Source of the DNA: Bacillus_BA fengqiuensis
Lineage (GTDB): Bacteria > Bacillota > Bacilli > Bacillales > Bacillaceae_H
Assembly (NCBI GenBank): GCA_030813035.1
Contig: JAUSTV010000008.1
Strand: one strand, 5' to 3'
DNA: 64,000 nucleotides
In this document: positions 51,507-60,508 of the stretch, in pieces
Position numbering within the stretch: the first letter of the stretch is position 1
Layout: each line of letters opens with the position of its first letter
Notes under the pieces: model-generated
Told to the model about the DNA's origin: nothing
Database searches by the model: none
Seen by the model: the letters and a program-made list of their open reading frames with translations, nothing else
Position numbers and translations under genes: made by a program

Positions 51507-54137
51507 TTACTTTGCGTCAAACCATGTTGCTCCATATGAATAATCTACCTTCAACGGCACTTCCAATTCAATGGCTTGTTCCATTACTTCAGGTACAAGC
51601 TCTTTTAACTTTTCAATTTCATCAGCAGGTGCTTCAAAAATCAATTCATCATGAACTTGCAGCAATAACTTCGTTTGCAGCTTTTCTTCTTGAAGACGCG
51701 CTGCCATATGAATCATGGCCAGTTTAATAATATCTGCCGCGCTTCCTTGAATCGGTGTATTCATGGCTGTCCGTTCAGCGAAACTGCGCAAATTAAAGTT
51801 CCGGCTCGTAATCTCTGGAATATAGCGGCGGCGATGCAATAATGTCGTCACATACCCTTTCTCTTTGGCATCCCGTACACTCTCTTCCATGTACTCTTTT
51901 ACGCCCGGAAAGCTTTCAAGGTAGCGATCAATGAATTTACCCGCTTCTTTTCGTGTAATGCCCAAACTTTGGGATAACCCGTAATCACTAATTCCGTAAA
52001 CAATTCCAAAGTTGACGGCCTTTGCCTGTCGCCTCATATTAGCCGTCACTTCCTCGGCTTTCACATGAAATACATCCATTGCCGTTTTTGTATGAATATC
52101 CATATCATGATTGAAGGCGTCAATCAGCCTTTCGTCATTGGCAATATGCGCCAGTACACGCAATTCAATTTGAGAATAATCTGCCGCAAAAATAACCCAT
52201 CCTTCTTGTGAAGGAATAAACGCTTGTCTGATTTTTTTCCCTTCTTCAAGGCGAATCGGAATATTTTGCAGGTTAGGATCGGTTGAACTTAAACGGCCGG
52301 TTTGGGTTAACGTTTGATTGAAACGCGTATGCACTTTATCCGTTTTTTCATGAATGACTTTCTTTAACCCCTCAATATATGTGGACTGCAATTTTCCAAG
52401 CTGACGGTAATGCAAAATTTGAGGAATGATGTCATGGGAGTCCGCCAGTTGCTCCAATACATCAGCTGAAGTTGAATAACCGGTTTTTGTCTTTTTAATG
52501 GCCGGCAAATTCAATTTCTCAAACAATACGACACCGAGCTGCTTAGGCGAGTTAATATTAAATTCGGTTCCCGCCAATTCATAAATATTTCGTTCGAACT
52601 CCCTCAGCCTCTCTCCTAGTTCCAACCCCATACTATTTAAGCGGCTCGAATCAATCTTCACCCCTTGATATTCCATTTCTGCCAAGATGAAAGAAAGCGG
52701 CATCTCCAAATCTATAAAGAGCTTGTACTGCTCGTTTTCTTCAAGTTCTTTCAGCATCTGTTCACGAAGCTGATATAACGTTGCGGCTTTCCTCACAATA
52801 TGCTCTGCCAATATGCCTTCTTCCGGCACATGACGCTTCGCACCTTTTCCATAAACCGCTTCATCCGATTGCAATTGGGCAAATCCTTTTCCTCTCGTAA
52901 TAGTCGCCATGTCTTCTGTCGAATCGGCAGGATTGAGAATATAAGAGGCAATCAACAAATCAAAATCAATACCTTTTATTTCTATACCTCTCCATTTCAG
53001 GGCGACAATAGCTTTCTTCCCATCGAATACATATTTTTTCTTGGTTTCATCAGAAAGCCATGTTTTAAAAGAAGAGGATTGTAACGCTAACTCAGCAGGG
53101 ATGAAATATTGTCCTGCGGCATGTGCAAGGCCAAAACCTATAATCTCTGCACGGTGATAGTTTTCATCGGTCATTTCGACAATGAGGGCTGCTTCATCTT
53201 GCAGGATGATTTCATCAATGGCGGTTACCCTTTCGAATTGAATTTCTTCAAGGTCTTCTTTCATTTCAGCCGCAGGTGCCCCCATTTTATCTAACAAAGA
53301 ATTAAAACCAAGCTCTTTGAATAGAGAAATAACTTTTTCCTCATTATATCCTTCATATGTAAGATTATTTACCTCTACCTCTACCGGAGCATCACGGAAG
53401 ATGGTAGCAAGCTCTTTACTCATTAACGCTTGTTCACGGTATTCTTCCAATTTTTCTTTTAACTTTTTCCCGCTCACATTTTCAATGGATGTTAGAAGAT
53501 TTTCAACGGTACTGTACTCTTTTAATAACTTCAGTGCCGTCTTCTCCCCGACTCCCGGCACCCCTGGAATATTATCGGAACTGTCTCCCATAAGCCCCTT
53601 CATATCAATGATTTGGCCAGGGGTAATACCGTATTTTTCAGCAATAGCTTCCGGTGTATACGAATCTACGTCCGTAATGCCTTTTCTCGTAATATCTACC
53701 GTTGTATTCAGTGAAACGAGCTGAAGCAAATCTTTATCACCTGAAATGACCTTCACTTCAAACCCTTCTTGTTCTGCCTGTGCTGATAATGTCCCGATAA
53801 TATCATCAGCCTCATAGTTGACAAGTTCATAGCGCTGAACTTGATAAGCATCGAGCAGCTCGCGGATAAATGGGAACTGCTCCGACAACTCAGGAGGCGT
53901 TTTTTGCCTTCCCCCTTTATATTCTTTAAACGTTTCATGCCTGAATGTTGTTTTACCCGCATCGAATGCAATAAGCATATGCGTCGGTTTTTCTTCTTCT
54001 AAAATACGCATTAACATCATTGTAAAGCCATAAACAGCGTTCGTATGAACTCCTTTATCATTGTTCAGTAAAGGAAGAGCAAAAAACGCTCGATAGGCAA
54101 TACTGTTTCCATCTACTAATACTAACTTTTTTGACAT
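51507..54137 (-). CDS. polA: DNA polymerase I
   Basis: 876 residues. N-terminal 5'-3' exonuclease (LVDGNSIAYRAFFA; GVPGVGEKTALKLL). The central exonuclease-like domain lacks an obvious DxE site, so 3'-5' proofreading is probably absent, as is usual in Bacillus. The polymerase domain has FAADYSQIELRVLAH, RRQAKAVNFGIVYG and LLLQVHDELIFE. Needed for Okazaki fragment processing and repair. Confidence 0.97.
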   Translation of the reverse strand: MSKKLVLVDGNSIAYRAFFALPLLNNDKGVHTNAVYGFTMMLMRILEEEKPTHMLIAFDAGKTTFRHETFKEYKGGRQKTPPELSEQFPFIRELLDAYQVQRYELVNYEADDIIGTLSAQAEQEGFEVKVISGDKDLLQLVSLNTTVDITRKGITDVDSYTPEAIAEKYGITPGQIIDMKGLMGDSSDNIPGVPGVGEKTALKLLKEYSTVENLLTSIENVSGKKLKEKLEEYREQALMSKELATIFRDAPVEVEVNNLTYEGYNEEKVISLFKELGFNSLLDKMGAPAAEMKEDLEEIQFERVTAIDEIILQDEAALIVEMTDENYHRAEIIGFGLAHAAGQYFIPAELALQSSSFKTWLSDETKKKYVFDGKKAIVALKWRGIEIKGIDFDLLIASYILNPADSTEDMATITRGKGFAQLQSDEAVYGKGAKRHVPEEGILAEHIVRKAATLYQLREQMLKELEENEQYKLFIDLEMPLSFILAEMEYQGVKIDSSRLNSMGLELGERLREFERNIYELAGTEFNINSPKQLGVVLFEKLNLPAIKKTKTGYSTSADVLEQLADSHDIIPQILHYRQLGKLQSTYIEGLKKVIHEKTDKVHTRFNQTLTQTGRLSSTDPNLQNIPIRLEEGKKIRQAFIPSQEGWVIFAADYSQIELRVLAHIANDERLIDAFNHDMDIHTKTAMDVFHVKAEEVTANMRRQAKAVNFGIVYGISDYGLSQSLGITRKEAGKFIDRYLESFPGVKEYMEESVRDAKEKGYVTTLLHRRRYIPEITSRNFNLRSFAERTAMNTPIQGSAADIIKLAMIHMAARLQEEKLQTKLLLQVHDELIFEAPADEIEKLKELVPEVMEQAIELEVPLKVDYSYGATWFDAK

Positions 54138-54276
54138 GCGTCATCCTCCATTTTGTTACTTGGCCTGCGATTATGGAACTATATACCCTGCCAGAACACA
54201 AATTGACCTAAACAAAGTTGTCCATCGATAATCTTATTCTAGCAGAATCCGGCACAGAAAGAAAAATGGAGCGCCT

Positions 54277-54324
54277 AATAAAACGAGGTCCACCGTCTTC
54301 ATAAACGGTGGACCTCGTTTTATT
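54277..54324 (-). terminator. hflC terminator
   Basis: A perfect 20-bp stem (AATAAAACGAGGTCCACCGT and complement) with loop CTTCATAA, about 60 bases past hflC. Confidence 0.88.
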
Positions 54325-54353
54325 AAGTCAATGTTTTAACCTCCCGGAAGATT

Positions 54354-54377
54354 CCCATTGATAGAAGCTCCCTTTAT
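54354..54377. repeat. Dispersed element, copy F (right end only)
   Basis: CCCATTGATAGAAGCTCCCT followed by TTAT matches the right end of copy B, ten bases before the hflC stop. It is only a fragment. Confidence 0.5.
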
Positions 54378-54387
54378 AACCTAACGT

Positions 54388-55323
54388 TTAATTGGTATAA
54401 CCCATCAAGATTCGAGCATACGGAGAATCTGCAGGAAGGACAATAACTGTTTCATCATCAATCGTTTTCACGTAAGAATTCAACGTACGGTAAAGCTCAT
54501 AAAATTCCGGATCTTTCGAATAAGAGCTGTTGTAAATGCGGCCAGCTTCCGTTTCACCTTGCCCGCGTATGACTTCGGCATCTGCATTGGCTTTTGCCAG
54601 CATTTCTTTTACTTCCTTATTGGTTTGGGCGATAATGCGGTTTTTTTGCGCGTCACCCATCGATAAATATTCTTGAGCCTTTGTTTCCCGTTCTGAAATC
54701 ATGCGTGTATAAACGGATTGTTCATTTTCAGGGGGTAAATCGGTACGTTTCATCCGGACATCAATTACTTTAATCCCGTAATTACCCTTCTTCACTAATT
54801 CGTTCACTTGTTCTGTTACACGGTCATTTAAACTGCCCCGCTGAGCTTTTTCATCATTAATGATTTCGTCATAATTCAATTGCCCCAACTCAGAACGAAC
54901 GACGGAGAAAACAAACTCCCCCATCTTCGCTTCGGCATTTACAACCGAGCGGGCAGTGGCAATCAATTTCTTAGGATCTTCGATTTTCCATACGGCATAA
55001 TTATCTACCAGCATCCGCTTCTTATCTTTTGTGTTGATTTCCGCCTCCTGCACGTCATAGATCATTTGATATTTCGGAAGGGAGGTGACGGATTGAATGA
55101 ACGGAATTTTAAAGCTTAAACCGGGCTCTGAATCAATGCGAACCACTTCACCGAATTGACGAATCACTTTATATTCATTTTCTTTGACAATAAAAATATT
55201 GCTCAAAAGAAAAGCAAGAACCATAACAATCAAAAAAATGATAAATCCGCCTTTTGTATACTTTTTCCAATCCGTGAAACGTCCTTTTTTTTCGTTCATA
55301 TCCACGATATTCCCGTTACTCAT
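54388..55323 (-). CDS. hflC: SPFH-domain protease modulator HflC
   Basis: 311 residues. One N-terminal membrane helix (FIIFLIVMVLAFLLSNIFIV), then an SPFH/band-7 domain (PGLSFKIPFIQSV) and a coiled-coil C-terminus. HflKC in E. coli surrounds FtsH and restrains it. The start overlaps the hflK stop by eight bases with GGGGGAGG upstream. B. subtilis lacks this pair here, so the block is an addition between polA and phoR. Confidence 0.92.
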   Translation of the reverse strand: MSNGNIVDMNEKKGRFTDWKKYTKGGFIIFLIVMVLAFLLSNIFIVKENEYKVIRQFGEVVRIDSEPGLSFKIPFIQSVTSLPKYQMIYDVQEAEINTKDKKRMLVDNYAVWKIEDPKKLIATARSVVNAEAKMGEFVFSVVRSELGQLNYDEIINDEKAQRGSLNDRVTEQVNELVKKGNYGIKVIDVRMKRTDLPPENEQSVYTRMISERETKAQEYLSMGDAQKNRIIAQTNKEVKEMLAKANADAEVIRGQGETEAGRIYNSSYSKDPEFYELYRTLNSYVKTIDDETVIVLPADSPYARILMGYTN

Positions 55324-56296
55324 TCTGTCCTCCCCCTTCCTCTTTAGCAGGTGGAATCACTTGTGTATCCTTTTTCTTTTCCATCGGCTGGATAGGTAAA
55401 TATTTCATCGTATTTCCATCATCTTTCATGATGTAAATTTCTGCATCCGGCAGAACCCGGTCGATCGTCTCTAAAATAAGACGCTGCTTCGTAATATCCG
55501 GTGCATTTTTATATTCATTGTATACTGAGTCAAAGACAGCCACATCTCCGCGTGCAGTTTGGATACGGGCCGCTTTATCCCCTTCAGCATTCGAAATAAT
55601 GGCATCTTTTTCCCCTTCTGCTTCCTTCGTTCGTTTGTTGCGGTATTTATTCGCCTCATTGATTTTCGTATTCATCATCTCTCGCGCATCCGTTACATTT
55701 GTAAAAGCTTTTCTCACTTCATCATTAGGAAGTTCCACATCTTGAAGCTTTACACTCAATATCGAGATTCCTACATCATAGCGTTCCACTAAATTCGAGA
55801 GCAAATCTCTCACCTGGGCTTCAATTTCAGCTTTTCCTGACGTTAAGGCATCATCAATTTTTGAACTTCCGATAATGCTTCTTAATGAAGCGCTTGTTGC
55901 GTTATATAAAATCTTTTGCGGGTCTTCTGCATTATATAAATATTTTTCCGGACTTGTGATTTTCCACTGGACCACCATATCCGCCAGTACGATATTCTCA
56001 TCCCCTGTTATCATTTTTGTATCTTTTGGAATCTCTTTAATATCTCCATCTTTTTCATCGTATCCAAACTGTAAGCTAAAGGTCTCTTTCGATAATTTTT
56101 CTACTTTTTGAATGGGCCATGGCAACTTAAAATGAAGTCCCGGTTCTGCTACACCTTCATCTACAGCACCAAATGTAGCGATTACCGCCTGTTCCGATTC
56201 ATCTACCGTATACCAAGTAGTAAAAGCCGCAATTCCCAATAAAAGTACACCGATTACAATCCCCACGTATTTACTGATTTGTCGTGCACTTGTCAT
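55316..56296 (-). CDS. hflK: SPFH-domain protease modulator HflK
   Basis: About 326 residues. N-terminal helix (VGIVIGVLLLGIAAFTTWY), SPFH domain (PGLHFKLPWPIQKVEKL) and a C-terminal Pro/Glu-rich tail. Partner of HflC. ATG 56296 has GAGAGGTG six bases upstream; GTG 56305 lies in that site. Confidence 0.92.
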   Translation of the reverse strand: MTSARQISKYVGIVIGVLLLGIAAFTTWYTVDESEQAVIATFGAVDEGVAEPGLHFKLPWPIQKVEKLSKETFSLQFGYDEKDGDIKEIPKDTKMITGDENIVLADMVVQWKITSPEKYLYNAEDPQKILYNATSASLRSIIGSSKIDDALTSGKAEIEAQVRDLLSNLVERYDVGISILSVKLQDVELPNDEVRKAFTNVTDAREMMNTKINEANKYRNKRTKEAEGEKDAIISNAEGDKAARIQTARGDVAVFDSVYNEYKNAPDITKQRLILETIDRVLPDAEIYIMKDDGNTMKYLPIQPMEKKKDTQVIPPAKEEGGGQNE

Positions 56297-56689
56297 CTGC
56301 AGCACCTCTCTCCTCTCATTACAATAATTTATACGGACTATCCGATCAAAAGTTTCGGAATTAAAACAAATTTATACAGTAATTCAATAAAATACCTTAT
56401 AAAAAAATCTGTTTTTTCTGTAAATTATCGCAAAAAAAGAAGAGGCGGAAACAGTCATACTGTTTCCGCCTTTCCACATTGGCTCCTTTGGATGAAGGGG
56501 TTTCCAAAGATAAGTTTATCAACGTTTTATTAAGATAAATTAAATAAACTGTAAAGTTCACGTAAAGTTTTGTGAAGATTTCTCCTTTTTTCTTTACGAA
56601 ATTTTATTTATAATGATAAATTTACTTTCACATGTTTAACTCATGACGAAAAATGGGGACCTTCTAGCGTTAAGGTAAGAAACGTTCTT
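56297..56689. other. Non-coding gap between phoR and hflK
   Basis: About 390 AT-rich bases. It holds the hairpin at 56443-56471 and should hold the hflK promoter. No gene, known operator or repeat copy was recognised. Confidence 0.5.
56430..56473 (-). terminator. Hairpin terminator downstream of phoR
   Basis: Stem AGGCGGAAACAGT with ACTGTTTCCGCCT (56443-56455, 56459-56471), then TCTTCTTTTTTT on the minus strand. It lies about 215 bases past phoR, so the assignment is by position. Confidence 0.75.
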
Positions 56690-58462
56690 TTATGAAACAG
56701 AGGAGCGTTTAAAAAAGGTCACAGTAAAAATCGTCCCTTCACCTACTTGACTCGTCACTTCAATCTTTCCACGATGAGCTTCCACTAAATGTTTAACAAT
56801 AGCAAGACCAAGTCCCGTTCCTCCTGAATTACGGCTTCTCGCCCTGTCTACACGGTAAAAACGCTCAAAGATTCTTGGGATTTCCTCCTTGCTGATGCCA
56901 ATTCCCGTATCCTGAACACTGATCTTCACTCGATCGCTTTCTTCCTTTGTCCAAATTCGAATGAATCCCCCAGCTGGTGTATACGTGATGCCGTTGCTGA
57001 TTAGATTAATAAAAATTTGTTTTAAGCGCAGCGGATCAGCCTCGATGTAGAGGGGGTCGTCCGGCAGCTGGAGTTGCAAATCAATCTCTTTATCTGCGGC
57101 TTTTCCCGAGAGCATAAGAAAAATCTCCTCTAATGTCTCCTGAAGTTGAACAGACTGAATCGTAAGTGTAAATCCTTGCTGCTCAATCTTTGATAAGTCA
57201 AGCAAATCTTGAATTAACCCTTGCATGCGATGGCTTTCATTCAAAATAATAGTCAAAAACTGTTCACGAAGCTGCGCATCTTCCCCTGCTCCTTCAAGCA
57301 GTGTTTCAGTGAACCCTTTAATAGAAGTAATAGGGGTTTTGAGCTCATGGGAAACGTTCGCGACAAAGTCTTTTCGCATTTGCTCGAGTTTTTTCAATTC
57401 TGAAATATCATGAAAAACCAGTACGATGCCTTTCCATTCGTCGTTTAGTCCAATAATAGGCGCACCGTACACATCAAAGTGTTTTCTTTCGATTTTTATC
57501 GGGAGAACAAGCTGTTTGCGTGACTTCACTTCTGTCATGAATACTTCCTCTACAAGTGTACTCACTTCTTTATGGTGAAACGCTTCATAATACAAACGAT
57601 ATAAATAATCAGACGGTTCAATTTCAAATTGTTCTTTATAGGCCTTATTGACGAGATTAATATAGCCTCTGCTATCAATTAAAATTAAGCCGCTTCCCAT
57701 ATTCTCAATTAGTGTTCGCAGCCGGTCTTGCTGCATCTCTTGTGTACTGACCAAGTCCTGAAGATTGCGGGCAAGCATATTGATGGCTTGGCTGAGCATC
57801 CCCGTTTCATCAACGTAGTCTTCATATGTCCTCGCTTTATAATTTCCTTTTGCCAGTTCCATCGCTACCTGTGTCGCTGACTCAATCGGCTTTGTATACT
57901 GCGTCATGATTCGCACACCAAGAAGCAAAATCACAATCAAGGCCATTCCCAGACTTCCGATCAGCAACCCCCAAATTTGCTGATTCACGGTGTTGAACGA
58001 ATCCACTGATGTGCTCAATACAATCAAGCCAATATGTTTATCATTGTCTATCAATGGCACACCATAATAGTAGAGGTTATGCTGTTCTTCCACTTGATAA
58101 AAGCCATCTTTGTCTTTTAATTTTCCTCGAACCACCTCTTCGATAATCGACAGGCTATCATTTTCAACTTCTTGTCCAATTTTATTAGCATCCAGCAACA
58201 CTTTACCGTTTTTCTTAATAATAGTTGTTCTCACATCGAGGGTCGAGCTAACCAAATCAAGCTTATTTTGTAAAAATGGACTCGTCAGCCCCTCTTCTTG
58301 GATAAGGAGTTCAACCACTCTTGCTTCTTTTTCCATTCGCTGATGAAAATTTTGCAAGTAAAACCCTTTAAAGAGCTGCCCTAAAAGCAATCCCAATCCG
58401 ATTAATACAATAATAATTAAGGTCAGAAGGGCAAAAAGCAATCGGGATCGAAACTTATTCAT
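56690..58462 (-). CDS. phoR: Phosphate-sensing histidine kinase PhoR
   Basis: About 590 residues. Two membrane helices (about 8-30 and 163-185) bracket an extracytoplasmic sensor domain. HAMP, PAS (LIENMGSGLILIDSRGYINLVN), HisKA with FVANVSHELKTPITSIKGF and HATPase with FINLISNGITYTPAGG and DTGIGISKEEIPRIFERFYR follow. ATG 58462 overlaps the phoP stop by eight bases and has GGAGGAGCC. Confidence 0.94.
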   Translation of the reverse strand: MNKFRSRLLFALLTLIIIVLIGLGLLLGQLFKGFYLQNFHQRMEKEARVVELLIQEEGLTSPFLQNKLDLVSSTLDVRTTIIKKNGKVLLDANKIGQEVENDSLSIIEEVVRGKLKDKDGFYQVEEQHNLYYYGVPLIDNDKHIGLIVLSTSVDSFNTVNQQIWGLLIGSLGMALIVILLLGVRIMTQYTKPIESATQVAMELAKGNYKARTYEDYVDETGMLSQAINMLARNLQDLVSTQEMQQDRLRTLIENMGSGLILIDSRGYINLVNKAYKEQFEIEPSDYLYRLYYEAFHHKEVSTLVEEVFMTEVKSRKQLVLPIKIERKHFDVYGAPIIGLNDEWKGIVLVFHDISELKKLEQMRKDFVANVSHELKTPITSIKGFTETLLEGAGEDAQLREQFLTIILNESHRMQGLIQDLLDLSKIEQQGFTLTIQSVQLQETLEEIFLMLSGKAADKEIDLQLQLPDDPLYIEADPLRLKQIFINLISNGITYTPAGGFIRIWTKEESDRVKISVQDTGIGISKEEIPRIFERFYRVDRARSRNSGGTGLGLAIVKHLVEAHRGKIEVTSQVGEGTIFTVTFFKRSSVS

Positions 58463-59171
58463 CCGGTTTCGGCTCCTCCAGCTTATAGCCAAGTCCTCTA
58501 ATTGTTTTTATGTATAACGGTTTTCGTGAATTTTTTTCGATTTTTTCACGCAGGTGGCTAATATGTACATCCACAATACGGGTATCCCCTGCAAAATCAT
58601 AATTCCACACCGCACTTAATAATTGATCACGGGTCAAAACGCGCCCTTTATGCTTTGCGAGATAGAGCATCAATTCAAATTCTTTTGGAGTCAAATCTAA
58701 CCTTTCCCCTAAAAAATATGCTTCATACTGCTCAGACAAAATTTCCAAATCACCAATAGCAATACGTTCCCCTTCTTCTTCAACAACCTCTTTGGGACTA
58801 CTTAATTGCGTACGGCGTAAAATGGCTTTGACCCTTGCTACGACTTCACGAGGGCTAAACGGCTTTGTCATATAATCATCCGCTCCAAGTTCAAGGCCCA
58901 ATACTTTATCGAATTCGTCGTCTTTGGCTGTAAGCATTAAAATCGGCGTCATGACTTTTTGCTGCCGAAGCCTTTTACAAACTTCAATTCCATCCATTTT
59001 GGGAAGCATTAAGTCCAATACAATCAAATCCGGCTGCTGTTCGACAGCCATATAATAGCCTTCCTCACCATCTTTTGCAGTTATTACCTGAAAACCAGCC
59101 TGCTGTAAGTTATATTGCAACAACGTTGCAATTGATTGTTCATCATCTACGACTAATACTTTCTTACCCAT
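58455..59171 (-). CDS. phoP: Response regulator PhoP
   Basis: 238 residues. Receiver domain with VDDEQS and the phosphorylated Asp in LIVLDLMLPKMDG, then an OmpR-type winged helix (RLDLTPKEFELMLYL; RIVDVHISHLREKIE). Controls phosphate starvation genes. ATG 59171 has GGAGGCG; the longer frame to 59183 overlaps that site. Operon phoP-phoR. Confidence 0.95.
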   Translation of the reverse strand: MGKKVLVVDDEQSIATLLQYNLQQAGFQVITAKDGEEGYYMAVEQQPDLIVLDLMLPKMDGIEVCKRLRQQKVMTPILMLTAKDDEFDKVLGLELGADDYMTKPFSPREVVARVKAILRRTQLSSPKEVVEEEGERIAIGDLEILSEQYEAYFLGERLDLTPKEFELMLYLAKHKGRVLTRDQLLSAVWNYDFAGDTRIVDVHISHLREKIEKNSRKPLYIKTIRGLGYKLEEPKPDE

Positions 59172-59216
59172 AAACGCCTCCATGTGTACGAATTAAAACC
59201 TTATTTTTATTCATTG

Positions 59217-59272
59217 ATCCCGCATTAACGGACAGCAAGACTCCACTCCCGATGAACGGTCATTTCCTTTAT
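59217..59272. repeat. Dispersed element, copy E (short form)
   Basis: ATCCCGCATTAACGG at the left and CATTTCCTTTAT at the right, 56 bp in all. Very similar to copy D at 22697 in the opposite orientation. It lies in the phoP upstream gap between phoP and mdh. Confidence 0.68.
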
Positions 59273-59408
59273 ACCATCATACAATGATTTATCAAAGTGT
59301 ACAACGAGGCAGCGTACAATGAAACAAGTTGAGCATTCAGCTAAATGATACTTTTTACACGACTAAACTCATCCCGGACTGATTTTGGCATCAAGCATGA
59401 AATAAAGA

Positions 59409-59437
59409 AAAAATTCGGAGCAAGCCCCGAATTTTCC
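59409..59437 (-). terminator. mdh terminator
   Basis: Stem AAAATTCGGGG with CTCCGAATTTT, then T-rich, about 15 bases past the mdh stop. Confidence 0.88.
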
Positions 59438-59451
59438 TTCTTTCTTTATCA

Positions 59452-60390
59452 TTAAGCTAATACGTTCATTACGTTCTTGACAGATTCTACAGATTTGTCT
59501 AATGCTGCCTTTTCTTCTTCTGTTAATTCTAACTCGATGATTTTCTCGATTCCATTTGCCCCTAGGATCGTTGGAACACCTAAATAAATACCGTCATAGT
59601 TGTACTCGCCTTCTAAGAAAGCAATGGCTGGCAACACACGACGTTGATCTTTCAAAATTGCTTCTGCCATTTCTACTAGAGATGCTGCAGGCGCATAGTA
59701 TGCACTGCCGTTTCCTAATAGGTTTACAATTTCTCCGCCGCCTTTACGAGTGCGTTCTACGATAGCTTCTAAGCGATCTTTAGGAATTAATGTTTCAAGC
59801 GGAATACCGCCGGCATAAGAGTAGCGTACAAGAGGAACCATGTCGTCACCGTGACCGCCTAAAACGAAGCCGGTAATATCTTTCACTGATAGATTTAATT
59901 CTTGAGCAATGAATGTACGGAAACGCGCTGTATCTAGAACCCCTGATTGACCAATAACGCGATTTTTCGGTAAGCCGGCCTCTTTAAATACTGTATACGT
60001 CATGGCATCTACCGGATTTGTTAAAACAATGATTGTCGTCTCTGGTGAATATTTAACAATTTCCTTCGTGATAGATTTCATGATTTTTGCATTTGTTGCA
60101 ACAAGGTCATCACGACTCATACCAGGTTTACGTGCGATACCTGCAGTAATAATTACGATGTCAGAATCAGCCGTATCTTCATAATTAGAAGTACCGATAA
60201 TATTCGCATCAAATCCTTGAACCGGACTTGCTTCAAGCATGTCCAACGCTTTCCCTTTTGTTGGGTTTTCAAGCTGTGGAATGTCAACGATCACAACATC
60301 CCCTAACTCTTTTTGCGCTAGTAAAAACGCAGTAGTTGCTCCTGTAAAGCCTGCACCGATTACTGAGATTTTTTTACGTTTCATTGTCAT
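59452..60390 (-). CDS. mdh: Malate dehydrogenase
   Basis: 312 residues. Interconverts malate and oxaloacetate with NAD. KKISVIGAGFTGATTAFLLA, the substrate loop RKPGMSRDDL, VLTNPVDAMTY and catalytic His in VLGGHGDDMVPLVRY. Start ATG 60390 has GGGGAGG. Last gene of the citZ-icd-mdh set. Confidence 0.97.
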   Translation of the reverse strand: MTMKRKKISVIGAGFTGATTAFLLAQKELGDVVIVDIPQLENPTKGKALDMLEASPVQGFDANIIGTSNYEDTADSDIVIITAGIARKPGMSRDDLVATNAKIMKSITKEIVKYSPETTIIVLTNPVDAMTYTVFKEAGLPKNRVIGQSGVLDTARFRTFIAQELNLSVKDITGFVLGGHGDDMVPLVRYSYAGGIPLETLIPKDRLEAIVERTRKGGGEIVNLLGNGSAYYAPAASLVEMAEAILKDQRRVLPAIAFLEGEYNYDGIYLGVPTILGANGIEKIIELELTEEEKAALDKSVESVKNVMNVLA

Positions 60391-60470
60391 GAAAAAGACC
60401 TCCCCTATCGTCTTAAGAAAGTTATGTATGACCGCTCACTCTCTTAACGTTTCATGTGAACTGCATTGAC

Positions 60471-60496
60471 AGGCATCCTTCGTTTGAAGGATGCCT
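60471..60496 (-). terminator. Hairpin between icd and mdh
   Basis: An 11-bp stem AGGCATCCTTC with GAAGGATGCCT just past icd, but without a T-run, so it may be a processing or partial-termination signal. Confidence 0.5.
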
Positions 60497-60508
60497 CCAC
60501 ATTCTATT

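Noticed and set aside
51266..51727. 153-codon plus-strand frame across mutM and polA
   Set aside because: It is antisense to two secure genes and has no ribosome site or family signature.
2904..59272. Repeat families as complete insertion sequences
   Set aside because: None of the copies encodes a transposase, and no target duplications could be confirmed by eye.
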